From: Desulfofustis glycolicus DSM 9705 | GTDB lineage: Bacteria; Desulfobacterota; Desulfobulbia; Desulfobulbales; Desulfocapsaceae | Reading direction: 5' to 3' | NCBI RefSeq assembly: GCF_900130015.1 | Contig: NZ_FQXS01000025.1 | Coordinates: 1-63,132 of the forward strand | DNA: 63,132 bases | Part shown: positions 34,772 to 43,486 of the stretch, in pieces | Layout of the letters: every line of letters begins with the position of its first letter | How positions within the stretch are numbered: position 1 is the first letter of the stretch | Program-made: the position numbers and the translations under genes | Notes under the pieces: generated by a model | What the model saw: the letters and a program-made list of their open reading frames with translations, nothing else | Database searches by the model: none | What the model was told of the DNA's origin: nothing

Positions 34772-37150
34772 CTACCGCGCTGCATGTCTCAATCTACTAA
34801 ACATCAGGAAAGCGACAGCGTAGATCAGAATCGCCACGATCACGGTAAATCGGAATCCGAGATAGATCGACAAGAGAACGCTACTCAGGCCCCCGACTAC
34901 TGTAAAAAGACCGTTCATAGCCCAGGCCCAGGCTATTGATCCGCGTGGTTGCCGGGCGATTGCAAGAATACCGAGCGGGAAGGGCATTCCAAGAAAAAAA
35001 CCAAGCGGGAAAATCAATACGGTAGCCGCGATCACCCGCGCGATCGTCGGCAACTGCATGAACAGTTCAAAATAAGCTTCGTAGCCAATGAGGATCAGTA
35101 CGCTAAACACCAGGGCGCCGGCGAATGGTACAAACCATCTCTGATTCGGTGAAATACTCATCTTCTCGGACATGACGCTGCCAAAACCTGCCGAGATCAA
35201 CATAGCGAAAACAATTGTCGAATAGGTATAAAGTGGATAACCGATCAACTTCATAAAAATCTGGATAAAGACCAGCTCAAAGATGATAAAACCAGCACCC
35301 AGGCAGGAAAAATAGATCAAACTCGCAATCTTGCCTTCCCATTTTTCTCTCCCAGCCCGGGAGAAATACATCGGGACGAACACAAAGAGGACAATGAAAA
35401 AGAGCGAAGCTCCACCAGTGACTATCAGATGGATGACATCGGTTGCAATCCAGCCGCTTTTCAACTGGGAATTGAGCAATGAGGCCGTTGAGAAATTAAG
35501 ATACTTCGAAGGATCCGCATCAAGTTCGACAAATGACTTTCGCAAGAAATTGAAATACGGTCGATCATCCGTCGAAGCGGCTACGCGATAGTTGACTTGA
35601 TCAATGGTCTGGTGAGCCAGGGTACCGGAGAAAAATTCCGCGGGAAGCATGTTGCTTTCCGGCTTGAGGGGGTGTACCACCATCTCTATTACCGGATGAA
35701 AATACGATCGCACCTCAGCAATTTCAGCCTCCGTCCACGGTTGCATTTTCACCATCAAGGTCGGAAGGTTATCCTGGAATCCTTCCTTGACGGCTTCCAG
35801 GACAAGGATGTGCCTGAGAAAATCTGTTTTCCCCAACTCGTGCCACGCCTGGGCTGCCGTGGTCACCATCTTGGGATAAACGTGATGGTTAATGTGGAGA
35901 ATTCCGTCGCCCTTCAGGTGCGTGAAATATTCTTTATATGCTTCAACCGTCTGCAGGTAGGTCGTTGCCATCGCGCCCGTACCTGCGGCAATACTCGAGC
36001 TTGTGTGGTTGCTGTACATCTGGATGATATCGTACTTCTTATCAATCGATCTCAGGAAACTGCGGCCCTCACCTTTAAGGGCGTTGACGTTTGGATGATT
36101 AAAGATGTTTCCATTGTAATCGGCGTATTTGTTTTTGCCGATTTCGATGACGTACCCAACCAGCTCAACAGCATCGACATGGGACGCACCGAACATCAAT
36201 GCAGCTTTGGTCTCTGAACCACCGGCCGCACCGATCACCAGCGCCTCGTGACCGGTATCCTTTTTCATGGCGTGGGAGATATAAACGCTGCTTCCGTAAA
36301 AATGATATCCCGTGCCGGTCCTGACATCTTCCCGCAATTTTTCATAGTCACCGTCAAAAGGAATAATAAAGCTCGATTGCGAACCGCCATCGTAGGCAAT
36401 GTGCTTCATCTTGCCATAATCGATAACCTCGATCTTGGAAATTGGATCCCAGTGTTCATCCTCGATAAGATTGCGTTCACGAGCACCCTTCACTCCTCGC
36501 TTGTCAATGTGATCCTTGAATTCAAAATAGCCGTCCTTGGCGAACGGAATAACGGCCACACCAAGAGCCACCACGACGGCAATCAACGACCAGGTTCTTC
36601 TCTCAGAAAAACACGCTGAAGCAATCAAACCGAATGCGCATGCAAGAAACATAATTCCCCCGGGACCAATCGACGGGAGAAAGGGAATAAGGATCAAACA
36701 GCCCAGGGCCGCCCCACTGAGATCCCAACAGTAGAGGCTCTGAATTTTGTCTGCGTAAAACGAAAAAACGGTCGTAAAAATCAAACCGGCCAGGAAAAAA
36801 GGGATGATCAGGAACAGATACATCACGAGAAACAGCGCCCCTGCTTTTACCGGCGAGGTATAGAGCGTGTTAAAATCGAAGGGAATCCAATTCATGGCCG
36901 GTAATACGGCAAGGCTGAACAGGGCGAAGATCAGGGCGAGTACCGACAGATATCCATGGACATTCTTGTCGATCGGGCGAGGGCGTAACGAACTGTATAT
37001 CCCCGAAAGCCCAAAACAGAACATGGCGAGGGTGATAACCATATAGGCCATGTTGGAATACCAGATAACATCAAACACTCTGACGAGATTGAGCTCGAGC
37101 ATGAGTGTCGTCAAAGCGACACAGAATAGACCGATACTGATTTTCAGCAT
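34772..37150 (-). CDS. Membrane-embedded spermidine-synthase-like protein
   Basis: 792 residues: about seven N-terminal helices, a cytoplasmic aminopropyltransferase-like domain (~residues 220-520) and about seven C-terminal helices. The SAM-like site is visible as LVIGAAGGSETKAALMFGA, with the ligand acid in VDAVELVGYVIEIG, and TYLQTVEAYKEYFTHL follows. The usual catalytic DxxD of spermidine synthase is not clear (IIQMYSNHTSS), so polyamine synthesis is unlikely. Large proteins of this build are frequent beside EPS and secretion genes; the activity is unknown. Confidence 0.75.
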   Translation of the reverse strand: MLKISIGLFCVALTTLMLELNLVRVFDVIWYSNMAYMVITLAMFCFGLSGIYSSLRPRPIDKNVHGYLSVLALIFALFSLAVLPAMNWIPFDFNTLYTSPVKAGALFLVMYLFLIIPFFLAGLIFTTVFSFYADKIQSLYCWDLSGAALGCLILIPFLPSIGPGGIMFLACAFGLIASACFSERRTWSLIAVVVALGVAVIPFAKDGYFEFKDHIDKRGVKGARERNLIEDEHWDPISKIEVIDYGKMKHIAYDGGSQSSFIIPFDGDYEKLREDVRTGTGYHFYGSSVYISHAMKKDTGHEALVIGAAGGSETKAALMFGASHVDAVELVGYVIEIGKNKYADYNGNIFNHPNVNALKGEGRSFLRSIDKKYDIIQMYSNHTSSSIAAGTGAMATTYLQTVEAYKEYFTHLKGDGILHINHHVYPKMVTTAAQAWHELGKTDFLRHILVLEAVKEGFQDNLPTLMVKMQPWTEAEIAEVRSYFHPVIEMVVHPLKPESNMLPAEFFSGTLAHQTIDQVNYRVAASTDDRPYFNFLRKSFVELDADPSKYLNFSTASLLNSQLKSGWIATDVIHLIVTGGASLFFIVLFVFVPMYFSRAGREKWEGKIASLIYFSCLGAGFIIFELVFIQIFMKLIGYPLYTYSTIVFAMLISAGFGSVMSEKMSISPNQRWFVPFAGALVFSVLILIGYEAYFELFMQLPTIARVIAATVLIFPLGFFLGMPFPLGILAIARQPRGSIAWAWAMNGLFTVVGGLSSVLLSIYLGFRFTVIVAILIYAVAFLMFSRLRHAAR

Positions 37151-37389
37151 GTAAGACTACCTCGATAAATATCTTCTATATGCCAAGTCTGGCATTCCAA
37201 TCAACTCGTTAACAGGCCGCAGGAGAAATTGCGTATATCTCAGGTCCCCCCCAGCCTTTTTGATTACGGCAGCCCCCCGCTCTCATACGGCCTTTACCAA
37301 GAGCAACATACTTAACGTATCACCATCTATCAGGCAAGAAATAACGGACAGCCGCATGGCCACAGGGCTTGATGCTGACAAATTGACAC

Positions 37390-39261
37390 TCATTGCGAGT
37401 TTTTTACCAAAGGCAGATCGGAGCGTATCTCAAGTTTTTCAGGTGCGCAGCGTTTTCCCCGAGGTGTTGGAACCGCGACGACCACTCTTCCCGTGCTCTC
37501 CACAGCGGGCAACTCAAGAAAAAGCTGTCGCCCTTCGGCATGAATATCGTTTGCTGCTAAATCAAAGGATTGATCGTTCGTGTCATAGAGGCGAATATCA
37601 GCCCCACATTGATCTTCAGCGGCGAACGTGATACGAGCCACCCGGACCTCGCCCGTTGCCGGTGGCGGAAGGTCGGACAGTTTCACTTCCCACGTAACCT
37701 CTTGGTCGCTTATCTGGTGCAGGCGCGTGAATTGTTTTGGCCGGACCGTACGATGCGCTTGATGATCAAGAAATTTACCGCGCAGATAGCTGGAATGAAA
37801 ACCGGCAGGGTTCTCCGGGACCTCGCGAAGAATGAACATATTGAGGATTTCCTGGATGACAATATCGGGTTTTTCATAATTGAAAATATGCTCAGGAAAA
37901 TTGACCACCGTACGTGCATTCAGGACACGCTGGGCGTCGGCACTGAAAAAGTAAACGCATTTTTCAAGAAAGGAATCACCGAGCAGCAAGAGGGAGCGAA
38001 GTGGTGCATCAGGGTTTCTGATCAACCTTATCTGAAGCGTACTCCCGTCCTCGGCGGTCAACATCTTTTGCGGAGGATATACATCATGAATTCCACTAGG
38101 AGGCACATCAAGCGCCGAGTCGTATCGCCCCCCAAGTTTGGGTATCATTTTGATATAATGTTCATTTCTGTGGAGCCATAAAGGCAACCCTACCATGTCC
38201 ATGAAGCGATGATGCGCCCATTTTCGATCAATGGACAACTCAAATTCCGACAATTGGGGATGGGTGAATGAGTTCGCCGGAAAAATATCGAGCATCTGAT
38301 CGATGATCGTTTGATAGGCAATGAATGCTCCATAAAAATTCCAATGAAAATCCGTCTTGTAAAACAGCAATGGATAAGCCTGCCGTTCTTTAGCGGCGAG
38401 CAGCGCTGGAAGGAGGTCAATAAACGGGAGTCGGGATGAAGACTTGAGAAAACCGGATAGTTGTTCGTAGCGAGTGAGCCCTTTTTCAACCTTCTGAAGA
38501 TTATCGGGAAGGTTTTCCGGGTAGACCATCGCCTTGGTTGGTGCCAAGACGAACACATAATCGATTTCCCGCTCTCGTAACCAATAATAGCGTTCTTCAA
38601 GAATACGTTTCCACTGCCGAAGTTCTTCAGAAGAGAACGGTATTTGCCCCATATAATCGGCGATATTATCAAAATCTTCGGTAACACCTTTCTCTACCCG
38701 TCGGGCTCCCCATCCTTCAAAGAAAAACCCGTTCTTGCCATAAGCGACATTCTTGTTAGGTGACACCCCCAGTCCATATATTTTAACGAGAGCATTGAGA
38801 TGAATATAGTTTTGTGGCAATGGAAGCCAGTGTTCTATATGGGCTTCGTACATGGACGGAAACTCGTGTAGCAAAGCAGCCAATTTATCGAATCTGCTCT
38901 CCCGGTTCTTCGTTATTTCCTCAACAACATCGCTGACACTTTTCGTCAGAAACGAAATATTGGCAGCAAACGGGTAGGAAAGCGTGCCGAGAAACAGCAC
39001 TACGATGAGCAAATTCCGTTGATTCTGTTGCTCTTTCGCCAACCTGAACTGATTCGGGACCTCAATCCGCCAGACAATCAACAGGCCGACCAGGCTGATA
39101 AGAGCAATTCGGGTCAGCAGGCTTTGCCATTTGCCATCGGCAAAATCAGCAACCAATTTCTCTTCCACGCACAAGAGCAGAAACAGACCCGCGAATGAAG
39201 CATAGAGAAGGGTGACATGGAAGTTCCTGTCACCCATCCCTTTAAGAAAAGGAACCTTCAT
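37390..39261 (-). CDS. AlgJ/AlgX-like SGNH O-acetyltransferase
   Basis: 623 residues from ATG 39261; a TTG one codon earlier is also open. Three N-terminal membrane helices, then a periplasmic SGNH-like domain: FVLAPTKAMVYPENL, YKTDFHWNFYGAF (Asp-x-His of the catalytic set) and LLLGDSFLEK (nucleophile Ser). A ~100-residue beta-rich C-terminal domain may bind glycan. In alginate and cellulose systems this type of protein transfers acetyl groups delivered by the MBOAT partner, whose gene overlaps it by one base (TGATG). Confidence 0.8.
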   Translation of the reverse strand: MKVPFLKGMGDRNFHVTLLYASFAGLFLLLCVEEKLVADFADGKWQSLLTRIALISLVGLLIVWRIEVPNQFRLAKEQQNQRNLLIVVLFLGTLSYPFAANISFLTKSVSDVVEEITKNRESRFDKLAALLHEFPSMYEAHIEHWLPLPQNYIHLNALVKIYGLGVSPNKNVAYGKNGFFFEGWGARRVEKGVTEDFDNIADYMGQIPFSSEELRQWKRILEERYYWLREREIDYVFVLAPTKAMVYPENLPDNLQKVEKGLTRYEQLSGFLKSSSRLPFIDLLPALLAAKERQAYPLLFYKTDFHWNFYGAFIAYQTIIDQMLDIFPANSFTHPQLSEFELSIDRKWAHHRFMDMVGLPLWLHRNEHYIKMIPKLGGRYDSALDVPPSGIHDVYPPQKMLTAEDGSTLQIRLIRNPDAPLRSLLLLGDSFLEKCVYFFSADAQRVLNARTVVNFPEHIFNYEKPDIVIQEILNMFILREVPENPAGFHSSYLRGKFLDHQAHRTVRPKQFTRLHQISDQEVTWEVKLSDLPPPATGEVRVARITFAAEDQCGADIRLYDTNDQSFDLAANDIHAEGRQLFLELPAVESTGRVVVAVPTPRGKRCAPEKLEIRSDLPLVKNSQ

Positions 39262-40715
39262 CAAAACCTGAAATAGAGGAACGGGTTATAGGCACCGCCC
39301 ATCAAACTGGCGACGGAATATGACAAAACGAAGCCAAAAAAGACCACCGCACCAATCGACAGGACGTAACCATATATCATCCCAGACGAGACGGCCTTTC
39401 CTTCCAAAATGGAATAGGTTCTTGCCAAACCGCGCATGACCGGAGCGGAACAGATAATCGCCACCACGAGTGTCAACCAGAATTCATTATTGATAATCAA
39501 GAACAGTTGGGAGTTGTAGAATGGTGGGGTGGTAAAGGTTACCATCGCTTGAAGGTACCCGATCGCATAGGAGAAGGTCTCTGCTCGGAAAAAGACCCAC
39601 CCGACGACAACAGCCAACACCACATACGCATGCCTGAGAACTCTAGGCAGTGCCTCGAGTACGGTGTTGATCGGTCGCAATCGCTCAAGAACAAGAAATC
39701 CACCGTGGTAGAGTCCCCACACGACAAACGTCCAACTGGCACCATGCCATAAGCCGCAGAGAAAAAAAACGATTAACAGGTTGAAATGTGTCCGGAGCCC
39801 CCCATGCCGATTGCCGCCAAGCGGGATATAGAGATAATCGCGAAACCACGAGGAAAGTGAAATATGCCACCGGCGCCAGAATTCTCTCATTGACTGCGCG
39901 GCATAGGGATAATTAAAATTTTCCAAAAATCGGAAACCGAACATCCTTCCCAGCCCGATAGCCATATCGGAATACCCAGAGAAGTCGTAATAAATCTGCA
40001 ATGTATAAGAGATTGCCCCAATCCAGGCAAGACCTGCAGGAATGGTTTCCGCCGGTAATGAGAAAATGTAGTCGGCAGTCCTGCCAAGGACATTTGCCAC
40101 CAATACCTTTTTCCCGAGCCCAATAATAAACCTCCGAATACCGTACGCAAAATCATCAAATCGTGTCATCCGCCGGACGATCTGTTCGGCAACGTCGTGA
40201 TAGCGCACGATGGGGCCGGCGATTAATTGTGGGAAAAGAGAGATATAAAGGGCGACGTGAACAGGATTTTTTTGCACGGATGCATGGCCTCTATACACGT
40301 CAACAACATAGGACAATGCTTGAAAGGTAAAAAAAGAAATCCCGATCGGCAAATGAACCGTCTGCAACTCGACAGTCGCCAGATCGATATTGACAAGTAC
40401 CGTGTTGAGGTTATCGACAAGAAAATTGGCGTATTTGAAAAAACCAAGCAAACCAAGGTTTGCCACCAGCGCGCACCCCAGAGGAACCCTGGCAGACCAG
40501 CCCCGCTGCTTGGCGCGATCTATCAAAAGGCCGAAACTATAATTCAGTGCTATCGATACCAGCATCAACAGCACATAGATATTTTCGCCCCAGGCATAAA
40601 AGATCAGACTGGCTGTCAACAGGAGCAGGTTCCTGAACTTCCGGCTGACGACAAGATAGCTCAGAAGAACTAACGGCAGGAAAACAAAAAGAAAAATCGT
40701 CGAGCTAAAGACCAT
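39261..40715 (-). CDS. AlgI-like membrane-bound O-acyltransferase (MBOAT)
   Basis: 484 residues from ATG 40715, giving the family start MVFSSTIFLFVFLPLVLLSY; an upstream TTG at 40742 is less likely. Typical motifs are YFDFSGYSDMAIGLGRMFGF (here YYDFSGYSD), EFWRRWHISLSSWFRDYLYIP and the catalytic His in GLWHGASWTFVVWGLYHG. It moves acyl groups across the inner membrane for the AlgJ-like enzyme encoded next. The pair probably acetylates the polysaccharide made by this locus. Confidence 0.92.
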   Translation of the reverse strand: MVFSSTIFLFVFLPLVLLSYLVVSRKFRNLLLLTASLIFYAWGENIYVLLMLVSIALNYSFGLLIDRAKQRGWSARVPLGCALVANLGLLGFFKYANFLVDNLNTVLVNIDLATVELQTVHLPIGISFFTFQALSYVVDVYRGHASVQKNPVHVALYISLFPQLIAGPIVRYHDVAEQIVRRMTRFDDFAYGIRRFIIGLGKKVLVANVLGRTADYIFSLPAETIPAGLAWIGAISYTLQIYYDFSGYSDMAIGLGRMFGFRFLENFNYPYAAQSMREFWRRWHISLSSWFRDYLYIPLGGNRHGGLRTHFNLLIVFFLCGLWHGASWTFVVWGLYHGGFLVLERLRPINTVLEALPRVLRHAYVVLAVVVGWVFFRAETFSYAIGYLQAMVTFTTPPFYNSQLFLIINNEFWLTLVVAIICSAPVMRGLARTYSILEGKAVSSGMIYGYVLSIGAVVFFGFVLSYSVASLMGGAYNPFLYFRF

Positions 40716-41038
40716 ATGGGGAACGCAGAGATCAGCCTTCAACGAGCCTGATCGGGCTCACTGGTAAATTACGATTTAATCCTTCAATATCGGCATAATA
40801 TAGGCGAAGAAAAACGCTCCTGACGCGAGAAGAAGAGCAGATCCTCATGCCTGAATGAACAAACAACCGTGCTGGACGCAACCGGAAAGCTGTTTCTAAC
40901 CGAGAGTATCAGGGCTGTCAAGCACCAGCGCGATCATCTCTCTTCTTTCGCCAGACCAGGCAGGATCCAGGAGCACCATGAACCTGGAAGTAACCGTCGG
41001 CACCTGCCCTGATGAAGTTTTTTTGAGCCTCGTGATAC
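40716..41038. other. Intergenic gap before the MBOAT gene
   Basis: About 320 bp. A GAGCC-TGATCG-GGCTC hairpin at 40744-40759 lies just upstream of the MBOAT start. The rest presumably contains the promoter of the acyltransferase operon and the 3' trailer of the SGNH gene. No gene or repeat was recognised. Confidence 0.4.
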
Positions 41039-42136
41039 TCAGTATCTTGAGGCAGGATGACGAGCGTAAAGCCGCCGAAAACAAATCAGCCCCCCTCCTA
41101 CTGCAGACAAGAGCACAATCAATTGCTGGAGTCGATCCATCTCGACCAAGATATAGGCAAAGACAACAAGGGGATAAAGGAGCGCTCTGACAATTGCCTT
41201 CAGCACCCGATTTTCGGCGATGAACTCGGCATATTTCGGTGAATACCGGTAATATTGCTGAACAAACCATCGTCCAGGAGCATTCGTCAGCAGATAGTGA
41301 TCTCGAAATGCTCTCAGCAAGGATACCTGCGGGCCAAAGGCCGACCCATAGGCGGCTGTAGCGATAAAACATCCGCCACCACCGCCGCCGCCACCACCGC
41401 CACTAGATCCACCCTTGCACGACACAGCAGCACTGAAACCTTGGGCAAGTCGTATCGCGCCCGCTTCATTGGGATGAATTCCATCATAGTTCAATGCCGG
41501 CCAATCTGCCGCCACCTGTGCGTAGGAATCAACGAGGACAACTCCTTTTTCAGCGGCCAGGGCACGAATTGAAGGATTGTAGGAAGATGCTATCGTGGCC
41601 CCGATACCGTTATTTTGCGTGTTCGGGGTAATCGTTGAAATGACGGCGACGCTCCCTATCGACCGCGCCTTGTCGATCATTACGCCAAGATTGAATTTGA
41701 CAGTAGATGGTGACACCCCCCAAAAAGCATCGTTCGCTCCCTCCATGATCAGGATCTGAGAGGGCCTTACGTTGGTCAGCACATTGCTGATGCGGTTCAC
41801 TCCGCCGCTTGTTTGTTCACCGCCGAGGCCTGAGTTGACGACGTTCGCACAACCACCGATGATTTCCTGCAAATAGGCGGAATAAGGTAAAAATCCTCCC
41901 CTTCCCTCAGTAACCGAGTCACCGAATGCTGAAATGTTATTACTCAAGTCGGATGTCGGCGGTGAAATCGTCCCGGTACCTGCTGTCGAATCATCCTCGC
42001 TACCGTCAGTCTGAAAAGAGAAGCTGCCACTTGCAGCGAAAACCTGATCTTCGACATCACACCACATCATGCTGAAAATCCCCAAAACCAACACCATCGT
42101 GCTGACCAGAAACCGCCTTTTCATAACCTGAATCAT
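41039..42136 (-). CDS. SGNH hydrolase with poly-Gly linker and CFI-box C-terminal domain
   Basis: 365 residues from ATG 42136, supported by AAGGGG six bases upstream. Order: signal peptide, GDSL/SGNH hydrolase ([13 protein letters not shown] with the Ser; [19 protein letters not shown] with Asp and His), a run of ten Gly, then [12 protein letters not shown]...LRAFRDHYL...[13 protein letters not shown]. The last part is the CFI-box-CTERM domain of Desulfobacterota surface proteins, which ends in a hydrophobic helix and a basic tail as in sorting signals. An extracytoplasmic esterase, possibly deacylating the same glycan the neighbouring pair acylates. Confidence 0.85.
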   Translation of the reverse strand: MIQVMKRRFLVSTMVLVLGIFSMMWCDVEDQVFAASGSFSFQTDGSEDDSTAGTGTISPPTSDLSNNISAFGDSVTEGRGGFLPYSAYLQEIIGGCANVVNSGLGGEQTSGGVNRISNVLTNVRPSQILIMEGANDAFWGVSPSTVKFNLGVMIDKARSIGSVAVISTITPNTQNNGIGATIASSYNPSIRALAAEKGVVLVDSYAQVAADWPALNYDGIHPNEAGAIRLAQGFSAAVSCKGGSSGGGGGGGGGGCFIATAAYGSAFGPQVSLLRAFRDHYLLTNAPGRWFVQQYYRYSPKYAEFIAENRVLKAIVRALLYPLVVFAYILVEMDRLQQLIVLLSAVGGGLICFRRLYARHPASRY

Positions 42137-42149
42137 CACCAACCCCTTG

Positions 42150-42956
42150 TTATCTCGTAATCACTGTGCAATCCGGTTCTTCCGGGGATTCCTCAATAAA
42201 TTTGACAAATACCTGTCTGGTATCAGAGACAAAATCTGGAAGCGTCAGCGCTTGCACCAGTACATCCTGATCGTCGGTCAGCTCGTCCTCCTCTGGAAAC
42301 TCGGTCGGTTCTCCCCACGCTGAACCTTCCCAAATACTTTCAACCTGCACATAACCGCCGTTCTGATACCGTTGCCACGTGACTAAAGGGGATCCCGTTT
42401 CGTCCAGACTGAGAACCGGCAAAATGTCAGGCACTTGATTCGGGTCATGAATCGGCTGGGCATCATCCCACTCCCCGTTCAGGAAACGGGAATAATAGAT
42501 GTCATCAAGACCGCCATCATTTGCGGACCAGGCAACCCACACGACACCGTCTTCCGCCACCATGATCGATGGTTTGATATTGCTGGCCAGATCACTAGGA
42601 ATCAAGGCGGAGGGTTGCCAACGATCACCATCATTCTGGCTGTAACGTAGCTCCATGCCGCTTTCCTCGAGAGCTGTCCAGGCCGCCCACTTTCTCCCGT
42701 CCGGACCAATATCAATCGATGGATGCAGATTGTCGGCATTGTCGTCCGTTATTTGCTGGGGCTCCGCCCACTCACCCGCACAGAATGAACTTGAAAATAT
42801 TTCATGTCGCAGACCGTCGCTCTGGCTCCATATCAACTCTGCGCGAACTGATTGTTCGGTTGCATCAGCAGCACACCCCCGGCTTGCCGTCACGAAGGAA
42901 AAGAGCAAGCCGATCAATATAAAAACCAACGAAAACGAGGCAATTCTTTGCGCCAT
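42150..42956 (-). CDS. Exported beta-propeller-like protein
   Basis: 268 residues: a signal peptide ([22 protein letters not shown]), then repeats of ~50 residues of the type [18 protein letters not shown] / [18 protein letters not shown] / [18 protein letters not shown], with [16 protein letters not shown] linkers. This is the bladed pattern of sialidase/BNR-type propellers, but with no catalytic residues. Excellent GGGGAG site. It ends 13 bp before the SGNH start, so the two form one transcript and may work together at the cell surface. Confidence 0.75.
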   Translation of the reverse strand: MAQRIASFSLVFILIGLLFSFVTASRGCAADATEQSVRAELIWSQSDGLRHEIFSSSFCAGEWAEPQQITDDNADNLHPSIDIGPDGRKWAAWTALEESGMELRYSQNDGDRWQPSALIPSDLASNIKPSIMVAEDGVVWVAWSANDGGLDDIYYSRFLNGEWDDAQPIHDPNQVPDILPVLSLDETGSPLVTWQRYQNGGYVQVESIWEGSAWGEPTEFPEEDELTDDQDVLVQALTLPDFVSDTRQVFVKFIEESPEEPDCTVITR

Positions 42957-43158
42957 TCTTTACTCCCCCATGGGTGAACATTGACAGCTTCCTTCACCGA
43001 CACCACCCCTACACGTAATATCGGCACAGGACATGTGGTTCGATCTATCCGGTGTAACTCCACTTTTCAGGCAACAGCGCCATATTGCCACCGGTTTTCT
43101 GAAATTACAAGCAATCTTGTCAATTGATCATATTCAGGTTATCTAGAATAGCTGGTCT

Positions 43159-43413
43159 TTATTCGACAAACGGACATTTAGGGTGAGACACATTATTTTC
43201 TATGACATCTTTTGATATCCAGGATCCAACCCGGATACCTGGTTTACCTGCATCTTCATCTCCTGAGAAGAAGGACGTGTGGCTGCTGATGATACCGACA
43301 TCTGCATGGCACGATCGGTGAGCGGACCCGTTACAATTCCAGCAGTGTTCATAGCTACAAGCGGGAAGTATTTTCTTGACAGGATCTATACATTTATCTG
43401 AAATTAAAAACAT
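43159..43413 (-). CDS. Possible small Cys-rich protein (84 aa)
   Basis: From ATG 43413: MFLISDKCIDPVKKILPACS followed by a cluster of cysteines and histidines (CWNCNGSAHRSCH) and a tail ending HPKCPFVE. Seven cysteines in 84 residues suggest metal binding or disulfides. A GGAAAT lies just before the ATG. The segment is AT-rich, unlike its neighbours, and may be acquired or decayed. No family recognised. Confidence 0.4.
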   Translation of the reverse strand: MFLISDKCIDPVKKILPACSYEHCWNCNGSAHRSCHADVGIISSHTSFFSGDEDAGKPGIRVGSWISKDVIENNVSHPKCPFVE

Positions 43414-43486
43414 ATTTCCAAAAATAAATTCTGTACCAGACACCACTAACCTTCAGACAAAAAGTCAGACGAGACCGGTGCCGACG

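Noticed and set aside
40744-40759. GAGCC/GGCTC hairpin as a terminator
   Set aside because: Short, followed by no U-tract, and located upstream of the gene start rather than after a gene.
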